NCBI RefSeq assembly: GCF_051027545.1 | Contig: NZ_CP194902.1 | Span: 434,001 to 498,000, forward strand | Length of the DNA stretch: 64,000 nt | Source of the DNA: Methylocaldum sp002005105 | GTDB taxonomy: Bacteria > Pseudomonadota > Gammaproteobacteria > Methylococcales > Methylococcaceae | Direction: 5' to 3' | The notes under the pieces: generated by a model | Database searches by the model: none | Seen by the model: only the letters and a program-made list of their open reading frames with translations | What the model was told of the DNA's origin: nothing | Translations under genes and position numbers: made by a program | Shown: piece by piece, positions 26,656-34,100 of the stretch | Position numbering within the stretch: position 1 is the first letter of the stretch | Layout: each line of letters starts with the position of its first letter

Positions 26656-26691
26656 CCAAAATTTTTGCCTTTTAACTTCCGTACCCTACTT
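26656..26691 (-). promoter_or_regulatory. Protospacer-like target with AAG PAM for the mini-CRISPR guide
   Basis: On the minus strand the PAM AAG (26691-26689) is followed by TAGGGTACGGAAGTTA (26688-26673). This equals spacer positions 1-16 except position 6. Matching fades after position 16. The site ends 9 bp upstream of a -35 element on the plus strand, so Cascade bound here would cover the upstream promoter region. Confidence 0.8.
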
Positions 26692-26700
26692 ATTTTAATA

Positions 26701-26729
26701 TTGACCTGCTATCTGCTCGGCGTTATCGT
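26701..26729 (+). promoter_or_regulatory. Candidate sigma-70 promoter of the Cascade operon
   Basis: TTGACC (26701-26706), a 17-bp spacer, then TATCGT (26724-26729), preceded by an AT-rich UP-like tract TTATTTTAATAT. A second possible promoter is TTAACT (26672) with TAATAT (26696), whose -35 lies inside the protospacer seed. Either would be exposed to Cascade bound at 26656-26691. Confidence 0.55.
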
Positions 26730-26764
26730 CTTGTTCTCGATTACTCATGAGCAGGAGGTTTCGC

Positions 26765-26923
26765 GTGGCACTGTTTGTTGAGCTATTGAATCTTTTTTTG
26801 GGAAAACGTGCCAGAGACAGCAATGGACCGCCAGGAGTTCCGATACTGGCATTAACTGTAGCGATCCTTTCTCTACTGCTTAGCCTATTGCTGGCCGAAG
26901 CTTTGATTTTGCGGATGACCTAA
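26765..26923 (+). CDS. Small single-pass membrane protein at the head of the Cascade operon
   Basis: A 52-codon frame starts at GTG, six bases after a near-perfect AGGAGG. An in-frame ATG at 26747 would add six residues (SRRFR type). The product opens amphipathic (ALFVELLNLFLGKRA), has a polar turn DSNGPPG, then a strongly hydrophobic helix (PILALTVAILSLLLSLLLAE). It is not a Cas family I recognise. It lies between the candidate promoter and cse1, 136 bp upstream of cse1, and would be first on that transcript. Size and layout resemble small membrane toxins, but a harmless leader peptide or membrane-linked accessory protein is also possible. Confidence 0.6.
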   Translation: MALFVELLNLFLGKRARDSNGPPGVPILALTVAILSLLLSLLLAEALILRMT

Positions 26924-27059
26924 GCCGTTCACCAGCCCGCTTGGATTGGAGATTCTGAGGTGCCATGGAGGCGGAGCGGGAACGACACGCCGTTTCCTCG
27001 CATTCCAATTCTAAAGCGGGAACAAAGGGAACTGACTATTTTTGTTTTCGGGAGACAAA

Positions 27060-28655
27060 ATGAACCTTCTTCAAGACCAGTGGATTACTGTTATTCGCCT
27101 TAACGGAAGCGAGACATCGGAAAAAATCGCTCCCCATCAAATCACCGATGGCTATGAGAATAACCCCATCGTCGATGTTTTCGCTCCCCGCCCCGATTTC
27201 AAGGCTGCCCTATATCAATTCCTGCTCGGCCTCTTGCATACCGCCGCCGCACCGGATAGCGAATTGGAATGGGAGGATTTTTGGGATGAGCCGCCATCTC
27301 CCGAATACCTCGAAAAAAAGTTCCTGGTCTACAAGGATTGTTTCGAACTTGACGGAGAAGGACCGGCGTTTATGCAGGACTACGACGCCGAGGAACTGAT
27401 GCAGGCGGAATTGTTGCCCGTGGAAGATATTATCGGCGGCGTACTCAGCGAAAATACCCGCAAGAAAAACGCCGATTTATTCGTCAAGCAGGGGAGTATT
27501 CAAAACATTTCCCCGTATTGGGCGGCGATTGCCTTATTCACCGTTCAAATCAATGGCGTTCCCGCCTGGGGACAGCATCGGGTGGGACTGCGCGGCAACG
27601 GTCCATTGACGACCCTGGTGATGCTCAATCAGGAACACCGCAAATCCACTCTTTGGCAAAAGTTGTGGTTGAACGTCCTGACACAGGAAAAAATCCGCAC
27701 GCTTCCCGGCAATCTCCGAAAAACCGCCCGCGCCGACTATTTTCCCTGGATGGCGAAAACTCGGGTCAGTCCCAAAGGAGAAATCACGACGCCGCAGGAT
27801 TGCCATCCCCTGCAAGTCTTCTGGGCCATGCCGCGCCGTATTCGGCTGCAATTCTCCGGGGAAGCAGAAACTTGCCAACTCACTGGCGAACCAAGCGAAA
27901 ACCTCGTTACCGGATATCGCCGGCTAGGCGGCGGCGTGAACTACAGTGGTGCCTGGCAACATCCTTTGACACCCTACTATCTGGACGCCAAGCATGAAAA
28001 GCCACCTATCAGCATGAAAGGACAGCCAGGCGGGTTCTGCTATCGCCATTGGCTTAATGTGAATTTAACGGTCGATACCAATCAGCCGGCCGAGGTAATA
28101 AAGATATTCATTGATCGTCGGCAATCCCATATAAAAGCCGCGGGTAAACCGCAGTTATGGTTGTTCGGCTACGACGCCGAAAACGCCAATGTGCGCTGCT
28201 GGTATGAAAGCTTGATGCCGGTTTACCGGGTTCCCGAAAGCTACCGGAAAACCCTGGTGGAAACAGTCGCCTTATGGGTCGATACCGCCGTCGAAGTTAT
28301 GAAAAATCTCCGCAGCGCAATCAAAACGGCGTGGTTTAAGCGGCTTCAAGACGCCCAAGGCGACTTTTCTTTTCTGGACAGTGCCTTCTGGCAGGAAACC
28401 GAACCGGATTTCTACCGAAATTTGGAAGGCTTACTGGACTGTTTACAAAACGGCACCGATCAATCCGCTCTTCACTTTGCTTGGAGGGAAAAATTAACCA
28501 ACCAAGCCATCCATTTATTTGATCTGTGGGCTACGTCCGGAAATTTTGAAGACATGAGTATGAAGCGAATCATCCAAGCCCGTAACGAGTTGGTGGATTG
28601 GCTCGTCAAGGGCAAGCAGATCAAACAACTCGCCAAATTTGGCAAAGCAGCCTAA
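27060..28655 (+). CDS. cse1: Type I-E Cascade large subunit Cse1 (CasA/Cas8e)
   Basis: Cse1 recognises the PAM and positions Cas3 on Cascade. The 531-residue protein begins MNLLQDQWITVIRLNGSETS and has the family hallmarks PRPDFKAALYQFLLGLLHTA, GPAFMQDYDAE and FVKQGSIQNISPYWAAIALFT, near where the E. coli L1 loop lies. The C-terminal four-helix bundle region is present. The start at 27060 follows GGGAGACAAA. It is the first canonical gene of the Cascade operon, downstream of the small membrane-protein gene and the mini-CRISPR target promoter. Confidence 0.93.
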   Translation: MNLLQDQWITVIRLNGSETSEKIAPHQITDGYENNPIVDVFAPRPDFKAALYQFLLGLLHTAAAPDSELEWEDFWDEPPSPEYLEKKFLVYKDCFELDGEGPAFMQDYDAEELMQAELLPVEDIIGGVLSENTRKKNADLFVKQGSIQNISPYWAAIALFTVQINGVPAWGQHRVGLRGNGPLTTLVMLNQEHRKSTLWQKLWLNVLTQEKIRTLPGNLRKTARADYFPWMAKTRVSPKGEITTPQDCHPLQVFWAMPRRIRLQFSGEAETCQLTGEPSENLVTGYRRLGGGVNYSGAWQHPLTPYYLDAKHEKPPISMKGQPGGFCYRHWLNVNLTVDTNQPAEVIKIFIDRRQSHIKAAGKPQLWLFGYDAENANVRCWYESLMPVYRVPESYRKTLVETVALWVDTAVEVMKNLRSAIKTAWFKRLQDAQGDFSFLDSAFWQETEPDFYRNLEGLLDCLQNGTDQSALHFAWREKLTNQAIHLFDLWATSGNFEDMSMKRIIQARNELVDWLVKGKQIKQLAKFGKAA

Positions 28656-28676
28656 TTCCCATAAATGGAGAAAATC

Positions 28677-29222
28677 ATGAGTAAACCTTATTACGATAAG
28701 CAAGGCTTGCGCGATTGGTGGGAAGAGCTTCAAGGCATCTCCAAGGAAAACGCGAATCATCGGGGGGAACGGGCGGAATTGCGACGGTGCGACAACATTG
28801 ACCAAATATTTGCCGGAGCCGGCCCTATGTTCGTTCGATTGTGCCGTCGGTTGCCATATTGGAGCCAACGTTATCCCGAAGCGCTGGCTGTCCTAGCGGC
28901 TTTGCTGGCCCGCGTCGAAAAATGCTCGGGCCATTCTTTTGCGGCCCAACTCGGTACTCCGAAAGACGGCTTGGCCCGTCCGGTAATGTCGGAATTTCGT
29001 TTTCAGAAAATGCAAAAGGTTACCAATTGGGATGAGCTATTCATCAATTTACGACGCGCAGTCGATCTCTTGGGAAACGAAGTCAACGTCATTTCTTTAG
29101 CCGACACCATTTTTCTTTGGGCACAAAAACTCAATGGCGAAATTGATATTCCCGAAGTACGCCGCCTACCCTTTGAACTAGCTAAGGATTACTACAGTAA
29201 AACGCTTGAACTTGAAAAATAG
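28677..29222 (+). CDS. cse2: Type I-E Cascade small subunit Cse2 (CasB/Cas11e)
   Basis: Cse2 dimers line the belly of Cascade and stabilise the R-loop. The 181-residue, mostly helical protein has LRDWWEELQGISKENANHRG, then ERAELRRCDNIDQI, the basic N-terminal pattern of the family. FQKMQKVTNWDELFINLRRA follows. The start at 28677 was chosen because GGAGAAAATC precedes it, rather than the Met 12 bases upstream. It lies 21 bp after cse1. Confidence 0.92.
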   Translation: MSKPYYDKQGLRDWWEELQGISKENANHRGERAELRRCDNIDQIFAGAGPMFVRLCRRLPYWSQRYPEALAVLAALLARVEKCSGHSFAAQLGTPKDGLARPVMSEFRFQKMQKVTNWDELFINLRRAVDLLGNEVNVISLADTIFLWAQKLNGEIDIPEVRRLPFELAKDYYSKTLELEK

Positions 29223-29264
29223 ACATTCGCTTAATCTATTCATTCAACAATAAGGAAAATAGTC

Positions 29265-30371
29265 ATGACCCAATTTATCCAGTTGCATTTTCTCACTTCT
29301 TATCCGCCGTCCAATCTGAACCGTGACGATACTGGAAAACCGAAAACGGCCAAAATGGGTGGAGAGGACCGTTTGCGGATTTCCTCGCAAAGCCTTAAAC
29401 GCGCTTGGCGCGTTTCAGATTTGTTCAAGGAAAGTCTCGATGGACACATCGGAACTCGCACTAAACTCTTGGGCGTCAAAGCGTATGATCGCCTGCAAAA
29501 GGCCGGAATCTCTGTAGAAGACGCGCTGGAATGGGCAAAAGCCATCGCCGATAAATTCGGCAAATTGAAATCTCTTACGGCCGAGGAAAAAAGGAAAGCA
29601 GGAAGTCTCCCTGAGCCGGAAAAGATCAAGGTCTTGCTCAAAGAACTGGAAATTGAGCAATTGGTTCATGTCAGCCGCTCCGAGCAGGAAGCCATAGATG
29701 CTTTGGTAGATAAGCTGGCTCACGAAAAGCGCGCTCCCGATTCCGAAGAATTGGGATTCCTGACTAAAGATACCCAAGCCGTCGATATCGCGTTATTCGG
29801 ACGCATGTTGGCTTCCAAGCCGATCTTCAATGTCGAAGCTGCCGCCCAGGTAGCTCACGCCATTACCGTACACAGAGTCGCCGTGGAAGACGATTACTTC
29901 ACGGCGGTGGACGATCTCAATACCCACGAGCTGGATGCAGGTTCGGCCCATATCGGCGAATTCGGTTTTGCCGCCGGCTTGTTTTATCTCTATCTCTGCA
30001 TTAACCGCGACCTGCTGATCAAAAATCTTTCCGGCAATGAAGAATTGGCCCGCAAAGCCATCGCCGGTTTGATTTCCTGTGCGGCGAAAATCGCGCCTTC
30101 TGGCAAGCAGAACAGTTATGCGTCCCGCGCCCATGCTTCCTATGCGCTGGCGGAAAAAGGCCCGCAACAGCCACGTTCGTTATCCGTCGCTTTTCTCAAA
30201 CCTATCACCGGTGTCGATATGCTGAACAGCGCTATCCAAGCGATGGAACGGCAGCAGAAAAACATGGATCAGGTTTATGGCCCCTGCGCCGATGAACGGT
30301 ACTACTTCAATGTTGAAAAAGAAAATGGCGTAGGAAGTTTGAAGGCGCTTATCGAGTTTGCGGCGCGATGA
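29265..30371 (+). CDS. cas7: Type I-E Cascade backbone subunit Cas7e (CasC/Cse4)
   Basis: Six copies of Cas7e form the crRNA-binding backbone. The 368-residue protein starts MTQFIQLHFLTSYPPSNLNR, then DDTGKPKTAKMGGEDRLRIS and SQSLKRAWR, the typical RRM entry of Cas7e. It continues with FGRMLASKPIFNVEAAAQVA and the Gly-rich C-terminal half with NSYASRAHASYALAE. AAGGAAAATAGTC precedes the ATG. The stop overlaps a possible upstream start of cas5 (ATGA). Confidence 0.94.
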   Translation: MTQFIQLHFLTSYPPSNLNRDDTGKPKTAKMGGEDRLRISSQSLKRAWRVSDLFKESLDGHIGTRTKLLGVKAYDRLQKAGISVEDALEWAKAIADKFGKLKSLTAEEKRKAGSLPEPEKIKVLLKELEIEQLVHVSRSEQEAIDALVDKLAHEKRAPDSEELGFLTKDTQAVDIALFGRMLASKPIFNVEAAAQVAHAITVHRVAVEDDYFTAVDDLNTHELDAGSAHIGEFGFAAGLFYLYLCINRDLLIKNLSGNEELARKAIAGLISCAAKIAPSGKQNSYASRAHASYALAEKGPQQPRSLSVAFLKPITGVDMLNSAIQAMERQQKNMDQVYGPCADERYYFNVEKENGVGSLKALIEFAAR

Positions 30372-30388
30372 ACAAGGGAGAACCGAAC

Positions 30389-31156
30389 ATGAAGGATTAT
30401 TTGGTTTTCCGGCTCTATGGCCCGATGGCAGCTTGGGGAGAAATCGCCATCGGCGAATCCCGGCACAGCGCGACCCACCCAAGCAAATCCGCCATTCTCG
30501 GGCTTATGGCAGCGGCCCTCGGAATTCGGCGCGATGAGGATGAACGACAGACAGAATTGGCTTCAGCTTATGGTATAGGCGTTAAATTGCTGACACCCGG
30601 CAGCCTGTTGAAGGACTATCACACCGCGCAGGTCCCCAGGGCGGAAAAGAATGTCCGGTATTTTACCCGCAAGCAGGAATTAGAAGCCGGTTCCGATAAG
30701 ATCGGAACCATACTTTCCAGCCGCGAATACCGCTGTGATTCGTTAGCTATCGTGGCGGTATGGGGCAAGCAGAATACCCTTCCCTATACCTTGCAGCATC
30801 TCGTTAACAAACTGGCTAGACCGGAGTTCCATCTTTATCTCGGACGAAAATCCTGTCCCTTGAGCGCGCCTGTACAAGCGCGTGTGTTGACTTTTCCTGA
30901 TTTGCGAACAGCCCTGGATAAAACCCATTTTTGCGCGCTTTACATGGCTGCCGGGAATATTATCTGTCCTTCACCTATCGAGAATGAGTTACTACCTGTC
31001 GGGACCATTCGTTACTTCTGGGAGGAAACCGAAAACGCCGGAATGGAAGCGGTTCAGAGCACACAACGTTACGATCAACCTACAAGCCGCTCCCGATGGC
31101 AGTTCGATAGCCGTGAGGAGCATATGAGTCTTGCAGGGGGCAACCATGTATCTTAG
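30389..31156 (+). CDS. cas5: Type I-E Cascade subunit Cas5e (CasD)
   Basis: Cas5e caps the 5' handle of the crRNA. The 255-residue product has MKDYLVFRLYGPMAAWGEIA, then GESRHSATHPSKSAILGLMA and AALGI, the characteristic N-terminus. LSSREYRCDSLAIVAVWG and FHLYLGRKSCPLSAP follow. Two starts are possible: ATG 30368 overlapping the cas7 stop, or ATG 30389 with AAGGGAG eight bases upstream. I prefer the latter. The 3' end overlaps cas6e by 11 bases. Confidence 0.92.
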   Translation: MKDYLVFRLYGPMAAWGEIAIGESRHSATHPSKSAILGLMAAALGIRRDEDERQTELASAYGIGVKLLTPGSLLKDYHTAQVPRAEKNVRYFTRKQELEAGSDKIGTILSSREYRCDSLAIVAVWGKQNTLPYTLQHLVNKLARPEFHLYLGRKSCPLSAPVQARVLTFPDLRTALDKTHFCALYMAAGNIICPSPIENELLPVGTIRYFWEETENAGMEAVQSTQRYDQPTSRSRWQFDSREEHMSLAGGNHVS

Positions 31157-31937
31157 CCGCGTACATGTAGAGAATGCCGAGTCATTAGACCGGGACCGGC
31201 TCATCGATCTGATGATGAAAAACGCCTACGTTAGCCATCAATTACTTTGGCATTTGTTTCCAGATAATGCGGAAGCCAAGCGGGATTTCCTGTTCCGCGA
31301 AGAGCGCCAGAACGGTTGGCCTTTGTTTTATCTAGTATCCGTACGGGAGCCGCAAAGCGTTCCGGGTTTGCTCCGCGTGGAAACCAAGGATTATGCGCCA
31401 GCTATCAAGTCAGGGGACAAATTCGCTTTCCGATTGCGCGCCAACGCGGTAAGCCATCGAAAGGTAAACCGCACACCGGAAGAAGAAGCCGCTTTCAAAC
31501 AGACCCGTAGCGCAAAGGGATTGACAGAAAAAATCACCAAAAAACGCAAACGGGATGACGTATTTATGCGACCTAAATACGAGTTGAAGCAAGCGGGATT
31601 AAAAGGTGCGGAGCTACGGCGGCAAGCCTTCGAACTAGGTAAAGCCGCCGCTATTCAGTGGTTGACAAGGCAAGCAGCTTCCAAAGGTTTTGAAATACCT
31701 TGGATAGAGGATGAATTCACAGGTGAACTCGTATCTGCGGTGGAAATTTCCGGCTATCGACAATATAGAACTGTGAAATCCAAATCAAAAGAAACTATCG
31801 AATTCAGCGTTTTGGATTACGAAGGATCGTTGATCGTAACTGACCCCGTAGTATTCAAAAATGAAGCGTTATTCCACGGCATCGGCCCTGCCAAAGCCTT
31901 CGGCTGCGGTTTGCTGTTAGTACGGCGCTTGGGATAA
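31146..31937 (+). CDS. cas6e: Type I-E crRNA endoribonuclease Cas6e (CasE/Cse3)
   Basis: Cas6e cuts the pre-crRNA at the base of each repeat hairpin and stays bound to the 3' hairpin. The 263-residue protein starts MYLSRVHVENAES. HQLLWHLFPDN supplies the likely catalytic His, FLFREERQNGWPLFYLVS follows, and the Gly-rich C-terminal loop is GIGPAKAFGCGLLLVRRLG. AGGGGGCAACC precedes the start. It is the last gene of the moderate-GC Cascade block; a sharp rise in GC follows immediately. The hairpins of both the main array and the mini-CRISPR are plausible substrates. Confidence 0.94.
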   Translation: MYLSRVHVENAESLDRDRLIDLMMKNAYVSHQLLWHLFPDNAEAKRDFLFREERQNGWPLFYLVSVREPQSVPGLLRVETKDYAPAIKSGDKFAFRLRANAVSHRKVNRTPEEEAAFKQTRSAKGLTEKITKKRKRDDVFMRPKYELKQAGLKGAELRRQAFELGKAAAIQWLTRQAASKGFEIPWIEDEFTGELVSAVEISGYRQYRTVKSKSKETIEFSVLDYEGSLIVTDPVVFKNEALFHGIGPAKAFGCGLLLVRRLG

Positions 31938-31976
31938 ATTGTTCCCCTACTTGTGGGCATATTTGGAGAAGACATC

Positions 31977-32315
31977 ATGCACACCTTTACGATCCGCGAC
32001 TTGCGCGACCGGACCGGCGAACTGGTACGCGATGCCGAAGCGGGCAAGCTTTCCGTCGTCACCAAACATGGGCAGCCGATCTTCGTAGCCGTACCCTTCG
32101 ATGACTTCCTGTTGCGCGAGGGTGTGAATGTGGCCTTGGCGGTGAAGCTGTTCGATGAGGAAGCACTGTCGCTCCGTGAGGCCGCCAAGCTGGCTGGCAT
32201 GACGCTGGCCGAATTCATGGAAGAATGTTCGGCGCGTGAAATACCGGTGGTGCGTTATTCGCCGGAAGACCTGCGTCAGGAATTGGCGGACCTGGATGAC
32301 GTGTCTCGTCGCTGA
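31977..32315 (+). CDS. Antitoxin: Phd-like N-terminus fused to UPF0175
   Basis: This 112-residue protein joins two antitoxin modules. Residues 1-45 resemble Phd (FTIRDLRDRTGELVRDAEAG, then VVTKHGQPIFVAVPFDD). Residues 50-112 match UPF0175 (ALAVKLFDEEALSLREAAKL, then AGMTLAEFMEECSAREIPVV). UPF0175 proteins are partners of DUF3368 PIN toxins, and such a gene overlaps its 3' end by 20 bases. The ATG follows GGAGAAGACATC. It is inserted between cas6e and cas1 in the same direction, with high GC like cas1-cas2. Confidence 0.88.
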   Translation: MHTFTIRDLRDRTGELVRDAEAGKLSVVTKHGQPIFVAVPFDDFLLREGVNVALAVKLFDEEALSLREAAKLAGMTLAEFMEECSAREIPVVRYSPEDLRQELADLDDVSRR

Positions 32316-32784
32316 TAGCGGTCCGCTCATCGCGCTCGCCAAACTCGGTCTTTTGGATTTGCCCGTTCGATTGTTCACGCGCGCGGTGTTGCCGTCCACG
32401 GTATTCGCTGAATGCCTTGCCCAAGCACGGCGGCCCGACGCACAGGCGATAAAAACATTCGTCGAGGGAGGGCAACTCGACGTGGTGGACGATGCGGCCT
32501 GGCCCGAAGGAATTGCGGTTCCGCGCCTGGATGCCGGTGAAACCGCCGCCTTGGCGCTTGCGCATCAGTTACAAGCCCACCTGCTTGTGGACGAATTGCG
32601 TGGACGCCGTGCCGCGCGGCGGTTGGGTGTGCCGGTCGTGGGGGTCTGCGGTTTACTGCTGCTGGCGAAGCGGCAAGGGTATATCGACACCGTTGCGGTA
32701 CCGATGGACGTGCTGCGCGCCCAGGGCTACTTTATCGCCCCCGATCTGCGCGCGGCCGTACTCGCCGCTGCGGGCGAAGACTGA
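32296..32784 (+). CDS. DUF3368 PIN-domain toxin
   Basis: This 162-residue putative ribonuclease begins MTCLVADSGPLIALAKLGLL with Asp7 as the first PIN acidic residue. The second is in VFAECLAQ, and further acidic positions lie in DAGETAALALAH and LLVDELRGRRAARRLGVPVV. These are the DUF3368 signature segments. Targets are unknown. It overlaps the antitoxin gene and ends 12 bp before cas1, so loss of the adaptation-gene transcript would also remove the antitoxin. That suggests an addiction lock on cas1-cas2 (inference). Confidence 0.86.
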   Translation: MTCLVADSGPLIALAKLGLLDLPVRLFTRAVLPSTVFAECLAQARRPDAQAIKTFVEGGQLDVVDDAAWPEGIAVPRLDAGETAALALAHQLQAHLLVDELRGRRAARRLGVPVVGVCGLLLLAKRQGYIDTVAVPMDVLRAQGYFIAPDLRAAVLAAAGED

Positions 32785-32796
32785 GGCTGATACGCC

Positions 32797-33717
32797 ATGA
32801 CAGACCTTCTCCCTCCCCTCAAACCCATCGCCATGAAAGAGCGCATTTCGCTCATTTTCATCGAATACGGCGAGATCGACGTGCTCGACGGCTCGTTCGT
32901 GGTGATCGACAAAACCGGCGTGCGCACCCACATTCCCGTGGGCTCCATCGCCTGCATCATGCTGGAACCCGGCACGCGGGTGTCGCACCGGGCGGCGGCG
33001 CTGGCGGCGAGGGTCGGCACCTTGCTGGTTTGGGTGGGCGAAGCCGGGGTTCGGCTCTACGCCTCGGGGCAGCCGGGCGGCGCGCGCTCCGACCGTCTCC
33101 TGTATCAGGCCAAGCTAGCCCTGGACGAGGACGCCCGGCTCAAGGTGGTGCGCAAGATGTACGAGTTCCGGTTCAAGGAAAAGCCGCCGGAGCGGCGTAG
33201 TGTCCAGCAGCTCCGCGGCATTGAGGGGGCGCGGGTCCGAAAGCTGTACGAACTGCTCGCCAAGCGCTACGGCGTCACCTGGAAGCACCGCAACTACGAC
33301 GCCGACGAATGGGGCTCCGGCGATCTGCCCAACCGTTGCGTCAGCTCCGCCACCGCCTGTCTGTACGGCATCACCGAAGCCGCAGTGCTGGCAGCGGGTT
33401 ACGCGCCGGCGGTGGGTTTCATCCACACCGGAAAGCCTCTGTCTTTCGTCTACGACATCGCCGACCTCTTCAAATTCGACACTGTCGTGCCGGTCGCCTT
33501 CAAGATCGCCTCCCAGCAGCCGGGCGAACCGGAACGCGCCGTCCGCCTCGCCTGCCGGGACGTCTTCCGGCAAACCAAGCTCCTCCAGCAGATCATCCCC
33601 ACCATCGAAGACATGCTCGCCGCGGGCGGCCTGGAACCGCCGGAAGCCCCGGAAGACGCCGTCGGCCCCGCCATCCCCAACCCCAAGAGTCTCGGCGATG
33701 CTGGTCATCGTGGTTGA
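32797..33717 (+). CDS. cas1: Type I-E CRISPR adaptation integrase Cas1
   Basis: Cas1 with Cas2 integrates new spacers at the leader end. The 306-residue protein has the Cas1e N-terminus (ERISLIFIEYGEIDVLDGSF, then IACIMLEPGTRVSHRAA). The catalytic triad candidates are Glu in RGIEGARVRKLYELL, His in GFIHTGKPLSFVYD and Asp in DIADLFKFD. All appear intact. The gene is strongly GC-rich compared with cas3-cas6e. It follows the toxin gene by 12 bp and overlaps cas2 by 20 bp. Confidence 0.95.
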   Translation: MTDLLPPLKPIAMKERISLIFIEYGEIDVLDGSFVVIDKTGVRTHIPVGSIACIMLEPGTRVSHRAAALAARVGTLLVWVGEAGVRLYASGQPGGARSDRLLYQAKLALDEDARLKVVRKMYEFRFKEKPPERRSVQQLRGIEGARVRKLYELLAKRYGVTWKHRNYDADEWGSGDLPNRCVSSATACLYGITEAAVLAAGYAPAVGFIHTGKPLSFVYDIADLFKFDTVVPVAFKIASQQPGEPERAVRLACRDVFRQTKLLQQIIPTIEDMLAAGGLEPPEAPEDAVGPAIPNPKSLGDAGHRG

Positions 33718-34009
33718 AAACGTTCCTCCCCGGCTGCGCGGCCGCCTGGGCGTGTGGCTAGTGGAAATTCGCGCCGGCGTTTACGTCGGCGATTTGTCGA
33801 AGCGTATGCGCGAGATGCTCTGGACGCAAGTCGAAGCCGGCCTCGGAGACGGCAACGCCGTGATGGTATGGTCCACCAATACGGAATCGGGCTTCGACTT
33901 CGTAACCCTCGGCAAGAACCGGCGCATGCCGGTCGAACTGGACGGCCTGAAACTGGTGTCCTTCTATCCTCCCGAACCGGCCAACGGAGAGGGAAATAAT
34001 GCTCTTTAA
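33698..34009 (+). CDS. cas2: Type I-E Cas2 (CT1978 type)
   Basis: Cas2 is the dimeric core of the spacer-integration complex. The 103-residue product, MLVIVVENVPPRLRGRLGVW, then LVEIRAGVYVGDLSKRMREM, GNAVMVWSTNTESGFDFVTL and MPVELDGLKLVSFYPPEP, is a clear Cas2e. It begins inside the cas1 3' end (20-bp overlap) and ends 91 bp before the first repeat. Confidence 0.95.
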   Translation: MLVIVVENVPPRLRGRLGVWLVEIRAGVYVGDLSKRMREMLWTQVEAGLGDGNAVMVWSTNTESGFDFVTLGKNRRMPVELDGLKLVSFYPPEPANGEGNNAL

Positions 34010-34100
34010 CAACCCGGATTTTTCATTTTCAAAGCGGCGAATCGCCGGTAGAATTTCGACCGGCGATTTTTGCCAATTCTAACAATGAGTTAGAAATGGT
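34010..34100 (+). promoter_or_regulatory. CRISPR leader
   Basis: This AT-richer 91-bp segment lies between cas2 and repeat 1. It contains GAATCGCCGGTAGAATTTCG and CGACCGGCGATTTTTGCC, a partial inverted pair, and ends AATGAGTTAGAAATGGT as many type I-E leaders do. It should hold the array promoter and any IHF-bending site. I did not find a convincing IHF consensus. Confidence 0.7.

Noticed and set aside
31939..31962. A second complete mini-CRISPR near the toxin-antitoxin genes
   Set aside because: Only one repeat-like element is visible. Nothing resembling a repeat lies one unit (about 61 bp) to either side, so there is no spacer to speak of.
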